This document shows, in pieces, positions 11,914 through 21,560 of a stretch of 64,000 nucleotides of DNA. The notes under the pieces were generated by a model, which was given only the letters and a program-made list of their open reading frames with translations, was not told the DNA's origin and did no database searches. The position numbers were made by a program, and so were the translations under genes. Within the stretch, counting starts at the first letter, position 1, and each line of letters opens with the position of its first letter. The DNA comes from Toxonevra muliebris (Eukaryota > Arthropoda > Insecta > Diptera > Pallopteridae): assembly GCA_963691655.1 (NCBI GenBank), contig OY829326.1, positions 70,673,235 through 70,737,234 on the forward strand, written 5' to 3'.

Positions 11914-14052
11914 ATGTCATCCGGTGAATGGGATTTACGTGCTCTGAAGGCGCTTGAAGAAGAGGAACAAAAAGAGTTCTTAGCTTTAAGTCAGAAGAGT
12001 CTCTTTGATCCACCATCACCACCGGCAGTACCTACAGCGCTATCGGCAGCAACTAAATTACCACATCAATTGCAACAGCAGCCTCAACAGCAGCAGCAAC
12101 AACAACAGAAGCAGAATTTCACCTATGCACAATTGCATCCGCATTTGCTAAAATTACCCACCATTAATGAGTGCAATTTGATAGCAAAACGTCAACAAAA
12201 TGCTGGCGCAAATGAAGGTGGAGGTACAACATCAAGTCGCTTAAAATTTACACGGGCACTTTCGCTATCAGCGCACTCTTTAACCGGGCGTGGTAGTAGT
12301 GGTGGCGGCCTGGGTGTGGGTGGATTTTTCAGTACGACCATAAAACAAAAGTTATCAAAATCAAAGTGTGCTGCCGCTGCTGGTGCACCCAAATCGTGTG
12401 GCTCATTATCACCTCCACAATATAACGCTTCACCAGTATACACCCCGCCGCCCATACGACGCTGTGCCACATTGCATCATACACAACCGGTGCGTAAGAC
12501 ATTCAAGACTCTGCAGCAATTGGATAAACAGAAACAAGAACGTAAAAAAGAAGCAGCTGCCGCAGCTGCTATCTCTTTGAAAGCAGCAGCCACATACAAG
12601 TCACCACCTGCACAGCTGCATCGTGTGGCGGGCACAAATAAAACATTTTGGAAATACGGTGCCAATTCTACAGCTGCCTCAATAATCGGACAACGCACTA
12701 GCTTTTTGAATCGCAATAGCAAGAAACCAGCATCGTCGCTTGAAATTGAATCTAACACTTCTGACGAGCTTGGCTCTGAAGAGGCAGACCTTGGGCGTCA
12801 AGAAACTTTGAATAGGTTGGCGGCAAGTGCCAGTCATACGCATCAGTCATTGCTGAACGATTACGACGATAGCGCCACTGAGACTGGCTCGTGTACTGTG
12901 CCCTTAGCTGCCGATTCCATTGAGATGATGCGTTTAATGCTTACCGCAGCCACAACGGCGGTGGCGACACAATCTGCCAATCAAGATTTTCATGGTTATC
13001 GAACAACAACACCAGATATCGCAGCAACTAGTGGTAGTAGTAATGTTGTTACTGCTGTTGCTGCTACTGCTACTACTGTCGATGAGCAGCAGTTTTCATC
13101 AACAAAAAAGCTTAATAACAGCACGGGCTCGTTTTTTACACTCACACGTTATCCTTTTAAAATGTCATCCTCAGCTAACGCTAACGAGTCCTCTGCAATG
13201 GATGTCGCTGCTACTGCAGCTGTTGCTAATAATAATAATAATGAAACTGTTGCTTATGAAGCTTTTCATGCGCTCGCGCGTCGTAAAAGCTTTTCAGGAC
13301 GTCATGAACTTTTACGTGGTCAGAGTTTAACAGAAGAGAGCAACAGCAATGGTAATAACAGAGCAGCAGCAACAGCAACATTGCAGCATGCTGTTAATGG
13401 TAGAAAAATGCTAAAATCTACATCGATTGATACAGCAGACTATATTGGTGTTGGTAGCGGTGGTGGTGACGCTGTTAATGAAGGTTGTATTGGTAATGGA
13501 TGTAACATTGGTAATGAAGGTGGCATTGGCAATGGAGTTGGTTTTGGTAGTTTCATACTGAAAGGTGGTGGTTGCATGCAACCACGTTCTACTATTATTA
13601 CGAATCCCATTGTAGATGGTATTAAGACAGCAACAGCAATAAAAGCAAATCACATGTGTAATTTGGCGAAAACAAAAACAACGGCATCAGCAACGAGCAC
13701 CAAAGTAAAAACGACAGCAGCAGCAGCTAACAATACAGCAACAACTGCTGCAACACCAATTGTTGGTCTACACTTTAATGACATACATCTAAATGAGCCG
13801 CATCATCAGCAACAGCAACAGCAACTACAACAACATTCGCATCATCACAACCATCATCAACATCATGTTGCTTCCATGCTGTGTCAAGACATTGTCTCAA
13901 ATAACAGCAACAGCAGCAACAGTCCACAACCACCGCCACCATCAGCATCCGTATCCGCACCGCATATTATCGACGATGAACTGGAGCAACACATCAAGCA
14001 TTGTTCGTGTTCTTGCAATCACATGGGGTATGGTAACTCTATGGATTATCAG
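11914..14052 (+). CDS. Large low-complexity first coding exon of an unidentified host gene
   Basis: A 713-codon open frame starts at ATG 11914, the first ATG after an in-frame stop at 11887. It ends at CAG|GTGAGC, a strong splice donor in phase 0; the frame runs only 20 further codons into the intron. The N-terminus is short and charged (SSGEWDLRALKALEEEEQKE). Then come a Gln run (residues ~52-66), Ser/Gly-rich sequence, an Ala-flanked basic helix (KQKQERKKEAAAAAA, ~205-220), an acidic stretch, RRKSFSGRHELLRG near 456 (a basophilic kinase or 14-3-3-like site), Asn and Thr/Ala runs, His/Gln repeats near 630-650 and a Cys cluster (CSCSCN, ~697). There is no folded domain or catalytic motif, so this is probably the disordered N-terminal part of a signalling or cytoskeletal protein whose domains are encoded downstream. 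I do not recognise the gene. Real coding status is supported by length and uninterrupted frame in AT-rich DNA. Confidence 0.85.
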
Positions 14053-14058
14053 GTGAGC
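14053..14058 (+). other. Splice donor of the large exon
   Basis: CAG|GTGAGC matches the consensus donor closely and lies at the point where the translation turns from biased protein composition into intron-like sequence. The exon ends in phase 0. Confidence 0.75.
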
Positions 14059-15869
14059 TCCTATTGCATTACTTTACTCTCTTCATCTATTTATACATAC
14101 GTTTACACACTTTAATGGCAGTTACTCTGTATGTGTTGTTGTTTTGTACCAGCTGATGTGCTGTGTAGGTATTGTAATGCTGGTGGTAGTATGTTGTTGT
14201 TGCGTGATGCACGTTTTATGCGTTCGTCTTTAATGGCCGTTGTTGTTGTATTTTACAACTGATTGTTGTGGTTTTAATTGTCTTGTTAAGTTGATTTCAT
14301 TGTGTGTTTTTCGAAATCTCTTGTTGTCTTTTTTGAGGAGAGAAGTAATTTTGGAGTTTAGGAATTTTTTGGGCTTCTTTATGGGATTTTATTATTGAAC
14401 AAAAATACAAAACAACAACAGCAACATTAACACAAAAAACTTGTCCCTTTACAAATTTTATGCTTGTCACATTTTTGTTTGCTACCATAGTTATTTAGAA
14501 GGACATTTTTTCTGTTTGTGGAAAATTAATTGAAAATTGTTTGAAGGGACAAGAATGTAAGAATGTAATGAAAAATAATTTCTACCTGTTTTGTGCATAT
14601 ATGGTATGAAGAAATGAATTAGAAGTTGAAACAAATACTCGTATCTGAAAATGTATTAAATCTAGGGTAAATATTTTGAAAGAACAGATGAAGTTGTTTT
14701 ATTAGGTATCAGCTAATTTTGTGGGACGATATATGCAAAAGATAGATTTTTGAATCTATCTTAATTCAACCCCGATTTGGAATTGATAACCACCCACTCT
14801 ACGTTTCGGGGTCCCGAAGTAGGTTTCAGGGAGTTTAACTCGAATGATAGTGACACCCCTTTTTCCTGCTAATCAATCTTGAACCATCCATAATGTGCGT
14901 TTCGAGTCGTTTTCATGTTTAAATATTACACAAAGTGGCAATTTCCACAATGGCTGATGAAGCATTGAGTTTCCCAATTTTCTTTATAGATCAGGTGGTA
15001 AATATTTCAATTTAGGATAAAGACAATGCACTAAATAATTTATGCAAACCAAAAAAAAAATCCGCTCCCTTGCTTGCCAGTGACTTTACAGAGAATATTT
15101 CCACCTTTGACAACACATATGTCAATTGGTCAGTAATTAAATGGAAAACTGTTTTACTGAGATAGAAAACATTTACATAGATACTAAATAATTAAATAAA
15201 GAATTTGATTCGGAACTCTGATACTTTTTAAATTATTGTTGACATTAGGTTAGGTTTTTGGTACAAAAGATATTAAATATGGCATTGTCTTTCGAGTCAT
15301 TGTAATACTACGCCATTGTAATACTACATGATCCACATAAAGTTTAACGTCGGTTTCGAACGGCTGTGTAGCAATTTGTTGTCACTTGGTTGTTTACATT
15401 TTCTTAAATTTCTGATTCACTTCATATCGATCATGTCGTTACATTAATGTTGATAACATTATATAATAATCAATACAAATCAGTACAAAACTTAAATAAT
15501 CAGTACATTTGCGTGCTGATTTACGGTTTCGGAATAAGCATTTTACAAAAATCAGGTGTTTGAATCGTCAGATCCGTGAACGTACAACTCGTCACGTAAA
15601 TGCGAGTATTTTGCATGTATTTTGCATGTATTTTTGTGCAAATTACGTGAAGATTACTACGTTCACGGTAGTATATTTTCTGCACTTTTGTGGCCTGCTT
15701 CTGTGATGTTATTTCAATAATTAGGAATTCGAATGAAAACACTTGTTAAATTAAAACGACAGATATTTATTAAAAACTAAACAAAAAACAAATAAAAATT
15801 AAAGAATGTGTTCGAATTCCTTTTCACCAAACCAATGCAATCGCTATCTGCTCACAGAAAATATTTTTA
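14059..15869. other. Probable intron start; imperfect inverted repeat at 15576-15666
   Basis: GT-rich then AT-rich DNA without a supportable exon. An imperfect inverted repeat spans 15576-15666 (GTGAACGTA...CACGTAAATGC against GCAAATTACGTG...TACGTTCAC) and contains a direct repeat of TTTTGCATGTA. It may be a small MITE, but no target duplication is evident. Confidence 0.45.
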
Positions 15870-15949
15870 TCCATCTTACACTTTCTGCGATATTTGTTTG
15901 TAAAACGGCTACACTGCTTCATTAAGATGATATTGCAATTTACTTAGAC

Positions 15950-16245
15950 TATTTATTGGCTTTTGCCTAGAACTTCTCCTGGAACCCTAGTAAAAAAATC
16001 TAGTGGTCGTAAATCCGGAGATCGGGGAGGCCACAAAATGGGGCCAAGACGGTATATCCATCTCTGTGGATAAGTTTGGTTCAAATAATATCCCACTCTA
16101 TGTTCGTAATGAGCAGACAGCCGTCATTTTGAGTACTTCTTCCAAAAGATTTGTCAGTTTATTTTCCAAAAAATTGTGATCAATTTTTACACCTAGATTT
16201 TCAGGTAATTCAAAGTAGCCAATTATTTGACCGTCCTAAATGCTT
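15950..16245 (-). pseudogene. Transposase C-terminal fragment (insect Tc1/mariner-type DDE)
   Basis: On the minus strand, one frame reads DGQIIGYFELPENLGVKI and NFLENKLTNLLEEVL. After a frameshift it continues HRVGYYLNQTYPQRWI, then WPPRSPDLRPLDFF. This is the C-terminal catalytic half of a common insect IS630/Tc1-mariner transposase: '..GxxIIGPF.LP..L....YL.FL...L..LLE..', 'RWIGRGGP', 'WPxRSPDLTPLDFFLWG'. The last catalytic acidic residue is in PLDFF. The middle 'HDGAPAH' block is not visible. Frameshifts make it a dead fragment. It abuts, but is distinct from, the Tc1-like element starting at 16343. Confidence 0.75.
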
Positions 16246-16340
16246 GTCCACAAATTTACTTTAAAGCGAAATTGTGACTTTTCTTCTCACATTGAACGTG
16301 CGTTTTTAAAAGCATAATTATGAATTACTTGCATGCTATA

Positions 16341-17685
16341 TACACTAACGGTCACAAAAACTGCACCACCCACCAATTTCAAAAAAATCCTTTAAAATGA
16401 GACCTAAACCTGTGAATGTATTTTTTTTTTATCTTTGGAAGCAAAGTGAACAAAACTGCGAAAGAAACATCATACATACACACAAATTTCTTTACTTTTT
16501 AATTAAAACAAGAAATGGAAGAAATTTCACGTTTTTGAGGATATTAATTAAAAGTATGTAAACATAAAAATATTTGTTATGTTTTGAAAATGCAAACTAG
16601 GATTAATTTGTTTCATAATAGAGTCATAAGTAAAATTGTTTAGTTTGATGGTACCTGATCATTCCCACCAGTAAATTCTAACATCATCGAAACAATTTTG
16701 AATCTGCAAACAAATAAGAATCAATAATCTAACTTTTTTACTATTTCTAAAGTTATCAAACATTAGGCATTCATATTATATTTCATCGTCCGGAAATATA
16801 ACGTCATTAATGAGCGAAAGCGCACCACAATTGGCTTATAGCAATTGCTCCATAAAATTTTAGCCATATTTTTGGGCGTTCACAACCCCTTTAATATAGC
16901 ATAAGGAACCTCGGTTATAGTAGGAAAAATCCATTCAAGCCATATGACATTGTGGGAATTTGACTATTTTCGCTACACAGTTATCCTTGTAATGCTCTAT
17001 TAAATTAAATGCGCATAAGAAGTTGAGTTTAATTTGTCCGACCATATAACTTTTCTCGAGTCTGCCAGAGTTCAATTGCTGTTGTTTTTAGTCTATGCCA
17101 GGTCATTTGTTTCCAACCATTTCGTCAACAAAGACTTTTTGGCTGATCGTCTCTTATACAGACCTAAATTTCGTTTCTTTCTGCGTAAGGTTTCAACATT
17201 TATATTCATGTTGTAATAGCTCTTTAGCTCAGTCCTTATTGTGACTACTTTTTTGAATCGATAATTTATGGTTCTCTTTCAGGTTATGGCATTTTCTTTC
17301 GTTTTTGTCTTCTAGATCCTTTTGTCCTTTAAAGTGGGTACAAATTGCCTTTTTCTAGATCAGTCCAACAGCATTCGAATGCAGGCATCAAACTCTTCAG
17401 GTATTTAACTTTATGACACTCCTTGATACCTAAGTACAAAAATTTCGACGTTTTGGTGGCGCGACAATTGTTTATACTTTGCAGTTGTTTTTGACACTTT
17501 TTCAAACATTCTTCTTTTCGCTAAACAACCGCAATAAAAAATTTTACATTCCACTTAAATATATTCTTAAAACATAAACAAGAGAATCGCTTTTTCAAAG
17601 GAAGAGAAATTTGGTCTAAGCTAGGAAATATTACCGAAATTGCAGCAGTATTGCAAGTGGTGCGGTTTTTGTGACCGCCTGTGTA
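16341..17685 (-). mobile_element. Tc1-like transposon, decayed, with TA target site
   Basis: Inverted ends CACTAACGGTCACAAAAACT (from 16343) and its partner ending at 17683, which reads CACAGGCGGTCACAAAAACC on the minus strand, are each flanked by TA (16341-16342, 17684-17685). The 1341-bp length fits a full Tc1-family element. The minus strand carries broken transposase: VETLRRKKRNLGLYKRR, KSLLTKWLE, then DSRKVIWSDxxK, the first catalytic Asp block (WSDES in the family). The rest is scrambled by stops. The element is non-functional. Confidence 0.8.
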
Positions 17686-19516
17686 AATGCATTTTATTGC
17701 ATGTCCAAAAACGCAATATTAACGAAGGGTTAAAGGTTAATTTTAATCTTGTCAATTTGTTAACAAGGTGAAGTTTCTTCTTTGCGAATTCATTTAATGC
17801 ATTGAAGAACGCCTATTACTTTTTTTTTTAATAATTTTACTCCTATACATTAATCACAGTTCTAAAATATAACAGTTAAAAGTCGCCATTTTTTACCATA
17901 TATTTTATAAAAAGCACTAAACAGTTTGTTAATGATTTTCCATTATACTTAATACTTAAATTCAATTGTCTGAGCAAGTGCTACTTAATATCTATAAGCA
18001 TCCTTAATAAGAGGATTATTAATATGAAATTTTCGTAAAAATATGAAATCGATTTCCCATTTTCATTTTGTAATTAAGAAATTATATTGAAAGCGAAAAA
18101 AATATGAATTAATTAAATTGTTGTGAAAATTTCATTTCACTGTGTCGTTCATTCATTTCATTTCGTTTTTACTTTTCGATGTGATGTTGCTGTGTGTGTG
18201 TGTTTATTAAGATGGCTAAGTGACTGCGAAGAGAGCAAAAGAGAGAGAGAGAGCGAGAAGGGTGTGAAAAAAGCAATGGATTGTATGAGTGAGCAACATG
18301 AAGTATACTAATATTTTTCATATTTTATTTCTCTTCACCCAATTCTTCTTCTTATTTTCCCATTAATTATTAAAACTTTTGTTTCATTGTTTCACATTGT
18401 TGTTGTTTTTCTTCTCATTTCAACACACAGAAATCTTGATTAATTTTTTCATATTTTTGGCTTTGTTCCTCACATTTGTGCTTCACTCTCACTTTTTACC
18501 TCTGTCTCTCTATCTTCCTCTCTCACTGTTTCCGTTGTTTTCTCTTTCTGCAGCTGGCATCATTTGTTTTAACTATAAACGCATGAAATTGATAACGTCT
18601 GAAACTGATTTAATGATTTATGATTTTATCGATGGATTTTGTATGTTCCTGGCGTAAGGGAAGGGACGGGCAAGCAAGCGGAGCGGAGCACAGTATGTGT
18701 TTAAGGATGGTAGGGAGTTTGTCTACCGCTTTTAAAATATGAAGCTTGTTTATTTTTCCTTGACATCATCTCGTATACTTTTTTATATGATTTCCTTCTC
18801 CTTCATTACATTTCATTCGATCAATTCGTTGTAAAAATAATATTTTGTTGTTGTTTTGTTGCAGCAATATGCATTGTGCAATTTTTCGATTCGATGTTGA
18901 TGATGATGAAACATGAAATTATGCGCCAATATTCAGAGTGAATGGTGTCTACCCATGTGCTTTTAATTTTTTTCTTCTTTCTGTTAAACTTTATTCAACT
19001 TTATTACTTTCACATTATTCACCCGTGTACGTTACACAGTTTCAACGCTTATCAATTTTTATATGTTTGAATATAACGATGACGATGATGATGATGCAGT
19101 AGCTGACACAGATTTGTTACTTTAATACGGTTTGATTTTTACCTCATATGTAAGTGCAACGAGTGCTGAGTGTAAAGTTGCCCTAATTGATTGATTCATT
19201 GATTTTCATAGCAATTGAGTTTTACTAAAATTCATTAACGTTCAAATTTTATTTTAAGTGGATGTATGAGTTCGATTGTGTAGACTGATTAATTCCAAGA
19301 TTGCTTTTCGCGAGACTTTGTACGCTACTAGCCAGAAGCATTGATAAGTTATTCCTCAATTGTCTTAAAGTTTCAACTTAGTTTCAGCGTGGTCACCAGG
19401 TCACCGAGGTGGAACGAGTACTATACTGGAGGCAGCAGGGCTCATGTTCGATTCCAAAAGCTTTAAAAAATGCAACTATAAATTCGTCTAATAAAATAAG
19501 TCTCTTCGGTGACATA
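17686..19516. other. Non-coding stretch with microsatellites
   Basis: It contains (TG)n at about 18190-18206, (GA)n at about 18240-18254, pyrimidine-rich tracts at 18480-18550 and a GAT-repeat tract at about 19078-19098. No exon or transposase motif was recognised. A tRNA-B-box-like GTTCGATTCC at about 19447 is not backed by a cloverleaf. Confidence 0.5.
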
Positions 19517-19742
19517 GTGGCAATAAGGAATAACAGCTAAACTCAAAAATCTGTTGCGTATTTTTCATTATAAAACCCAAAATATTGAAAGTTTTTAAAT
19601 AATTTTTGGAGTTTAATTAATAAAAAACTATGGAGACTGCTAATTTGCAAAAAAAATTTTAAAAACTTTTGGGATTTATAATATAAAACACGCAGCAGGT
19701 TTTTATTCGACTTTGAGTTTAGCTGTTATTCCTTATTGCGAC
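19517..19742. mobile_element. 226-bp foldback MITE (GCAATAAGGAATAACAGC ends)
   Basis: Left end GTGGCAATAAGGAATAACAG continues CTAAACTCAAA and is repeated inverted at the right end, with matching inner sequence (TTATAAAxCCCAAAA) over roughly 90 bases per arm. The interior is non-coding. It lies just upstream of a LINE remnant. Target duplication is not clear. Confidence 0.65.
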
Positions 19743-19990
19743 AGAACTCACTTTGATTAATATTAATATTTAAGAGCTTTATTTATTTTTTTTTTTTTGG
19801 TGGAAAGCCCTTAAATGTAAATCAATACTCAGGCAATTCGAAAGACTTCAACGTCTCATTTGTGTGGGTGTCACAGGGGCGCTGAGATCTGCTTTCACCG
19901 AGTCTCTTAACATTATAGTCAACCTATTACCAATAGATATTTTTGTTAAAGGTGTGGTTTTTAAAAAAATTTGTTTGGTTACGGATACAT

Positions 19991-20248
19991 TTAGAAAGCC
20001 TTGGTGATAAGGCCATCCTTCTTGGCCAAACGCACGATACAATCTTCAGATCCCCCCATGTGACGAATTTCACCACAAATGGCATAGGTGTGTGTGGATC
20101 CACCGACGGTCATACGACCAGTTTCGGGATCAACATCAACAATGTTCAATTATACTGAAGCATGATCCTTAGCGTGAATGATTCTGTTTGAGGCAGAGCA
20201 TTTACGGGGACAGTACAAATAAACAGATTCACCAGAGTCGTTCTCCAT
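19991..20248 (-). pseudogene. RpS21: Processed pseudogene of ribosomal protein S21
   Basis: The minus strand from ATG 20248 reads continuously through an intronless S21e frame: [32 protein letters not shown], then after a stop [25 protein letters not shown], and [14 protein letters not shown] to a natural TAA at 19991-19993. That is 85 codons, close to the 83 residues usual in flies. Codon 33, where the family has Gln (CAA), is TAA at 20150-20152, a single C-to-T change. There is also a one-residue insertion after GRMT. Lack of introns, the antisense position inside a LINE, and the nonsense codon mark a retrocopy, not the working gene. The functional protein is a small 40S subunit component. 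Confidence 0.92.
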
Positions 20249-20402
20249 TTTGATGATTTTATGTAAAATTTACAAATTTGATGACACCCTTGTACGGAGC
20301 CAAAACGAAAAACCGGTCTTAAACTAAAAGAGTGTCATTGTTTCAAGGTTAGTTCGTTTGGACATTGTAATACTGACAATGCCGAACATACTTCTACCAA
20401 TT

Positions 20403-21079
20403 ACACTGTTCAACAGCCAAAAATTTGCAGAGACAAGGCAAGTGTACTTAGGGTAATGGGGGGTCGCTGCGTCCGAATCCGTGGTCCTTTTTGCTCTGCT
20501 ACGTCACAATTTTTTTAATTGACATCAAAATTTTTAAAACTAAAAAAAAAGAAATTAAAAATGCAGTTCATATTTTTTTTCAACAAAACATCCATTTTTA
20601 CAAAAAAAAAGTTTTCGATATTTTTTTATTTTTTAACTTCAAAAATTAAAAAAAAATTTTTTTTTAATTAATTTATTTTTTTGTTCAGTTTTATTTCGTT
20701 GTTAGGTTAACCCAGTAATGCCTAGTGGTGCCATATGGTACCTTGTCGCTGAGGCGTTCCTGAGCCAAGTTCAAAAACAATTTTTTTCTCAAGTTACTTT
20801 CTTGATCTATCTACTTTGGTTTCCGCTCGTCCTTAATGGGTTAAAGCAATGATTTTTTTTTTTTTTTGCAAAAATGGATGTTTTGATGAAAAAAAAAAAT
20901 AGGAACTGTATTTTTAATTTTTTTTGTTTTCAGTTTTAAAAATTTTGATGTCAATAAAAAAAATTGTGACGTAGCAGAGCAAAACCGACCACGGATTCGG
21001 ACTCAGAGCCCCCCATTACTCTAAGTGCGTTTGTCCCGTCTTTGCTCGTTTTCAAAAGTTTACATTTGTAGAACAGTGT
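20403..21079. mobile_element. Foldback element with ~200-bp inverted arms
   Basis: The left arm (20403-20640) and right arm (about 20855-21079) are inverted copies, from ACACTGTTCAACA at the tip through GGGTAATGGGGGG, TCCGAATCCGTGGTC, TTTGCTCTGCTACGTCAC and ACATCAAAATTTTTAAAACT to AAAACATCCATTTTT. The central loop holds a TTAA-flanked MITE. The arm core (GTAAT..GGGGTCGCTG..TCCGAxTC) resembles the arms of the elements at 53-56 kb, so this is one member of a local family. Non-coding. Confidence 0.8.
20707..20844. mobile_element. TTAA-flanked MITE, TTAACCCAG family, copy 1
   Basis: TTAA-CCCAGTAATG on the left and CCTTAATGGG-TTAA on the right. The internal core CCATATGGTACCTTGTCGCT and GAGCCAAGTTC is shared with the copy at 46768-46845. 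Target and CCC/GGG ends fit the piggyBac superfamily. It sits in the loop of the foldback element. Confidence 0.65.
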
Positions 21080-21560
21080 TATCAATAGTCCACCTTACAT
21101 CTTGACCGAAGATTTATTATTAAAATTCCGTCAAGAAAATTCTGGCTTCAAAGGTCTTGTGACTTAGCCAACATAACGATCGTCTACACTGACGCCTCCA
21201 AAACAGCGTAGGTGCAGCATTCTTTGTGCCCAGCAGCAATACCAAAGAATCTTGTATCAATGAAGTATCACTGCAAAAAACTCGGTTTGGTGGAAAACGA
21301 CCTATGAGGATACTGTATTGTCTCTGTCACAAAGGAGACTTTAGAACACATTCTTTGTCATTGGCCAACATAAGCCAGGCCTATATTGTTATAGAGTGCG
21401 TTTTTTCTTTCCTAAATGACATAGCCAGTATAAATTTGGCTCTATTAAAAAGCTTTGCATTTACTTTGGGTGGTTTTAAATTGGAAACAGTGGCAAATAT
21501 AGTTCGAGGTTCTTATTGACTTTGAAGAGTTTGTGGTAACACTATTGATCGGACGGTCTA

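Larger units (their letters stand above)
19812..21560 (+). mobile_element. Non-LTR retrotransposon remnant (RT tail and RNase H), interrupted
   Basis: Three plus-strand blocks belong to one LINE. At 19812-19975 is the segment after the reverse transcriptase (LRQFERLQRLICVGVTGALR, then LLPIDIFVKGVV). At about 20300-20400 is a short connector. At 21100-21560 is the RNase H start (LDRRFIIKIPSRKFW, then IVYTDASKT with the DAS/DGS catalytic Asp) plus a C-terminal knuckle (CLCHKGD, frameshift, EHILCHW). The gaps are filled by an antisense RpS21 pseudogene and by an inverted-repeat element. Stops and shifts show it is dead. An I/R1/LOA-type clade is likely because RNase H is present. Confidence 0.75.

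Noticed and set aside
12192..13960. Minus-strand and alternative-frame open frames within the large exon
   Set aside because: Shadows of the 713-codon exon caused by its triplet repeats.
19380..19455. B-box-like GTTCGATTCC suggesting a tRNA or SINE
   Set aside because: No cloverleaf can be drawn and the A-box is poor.
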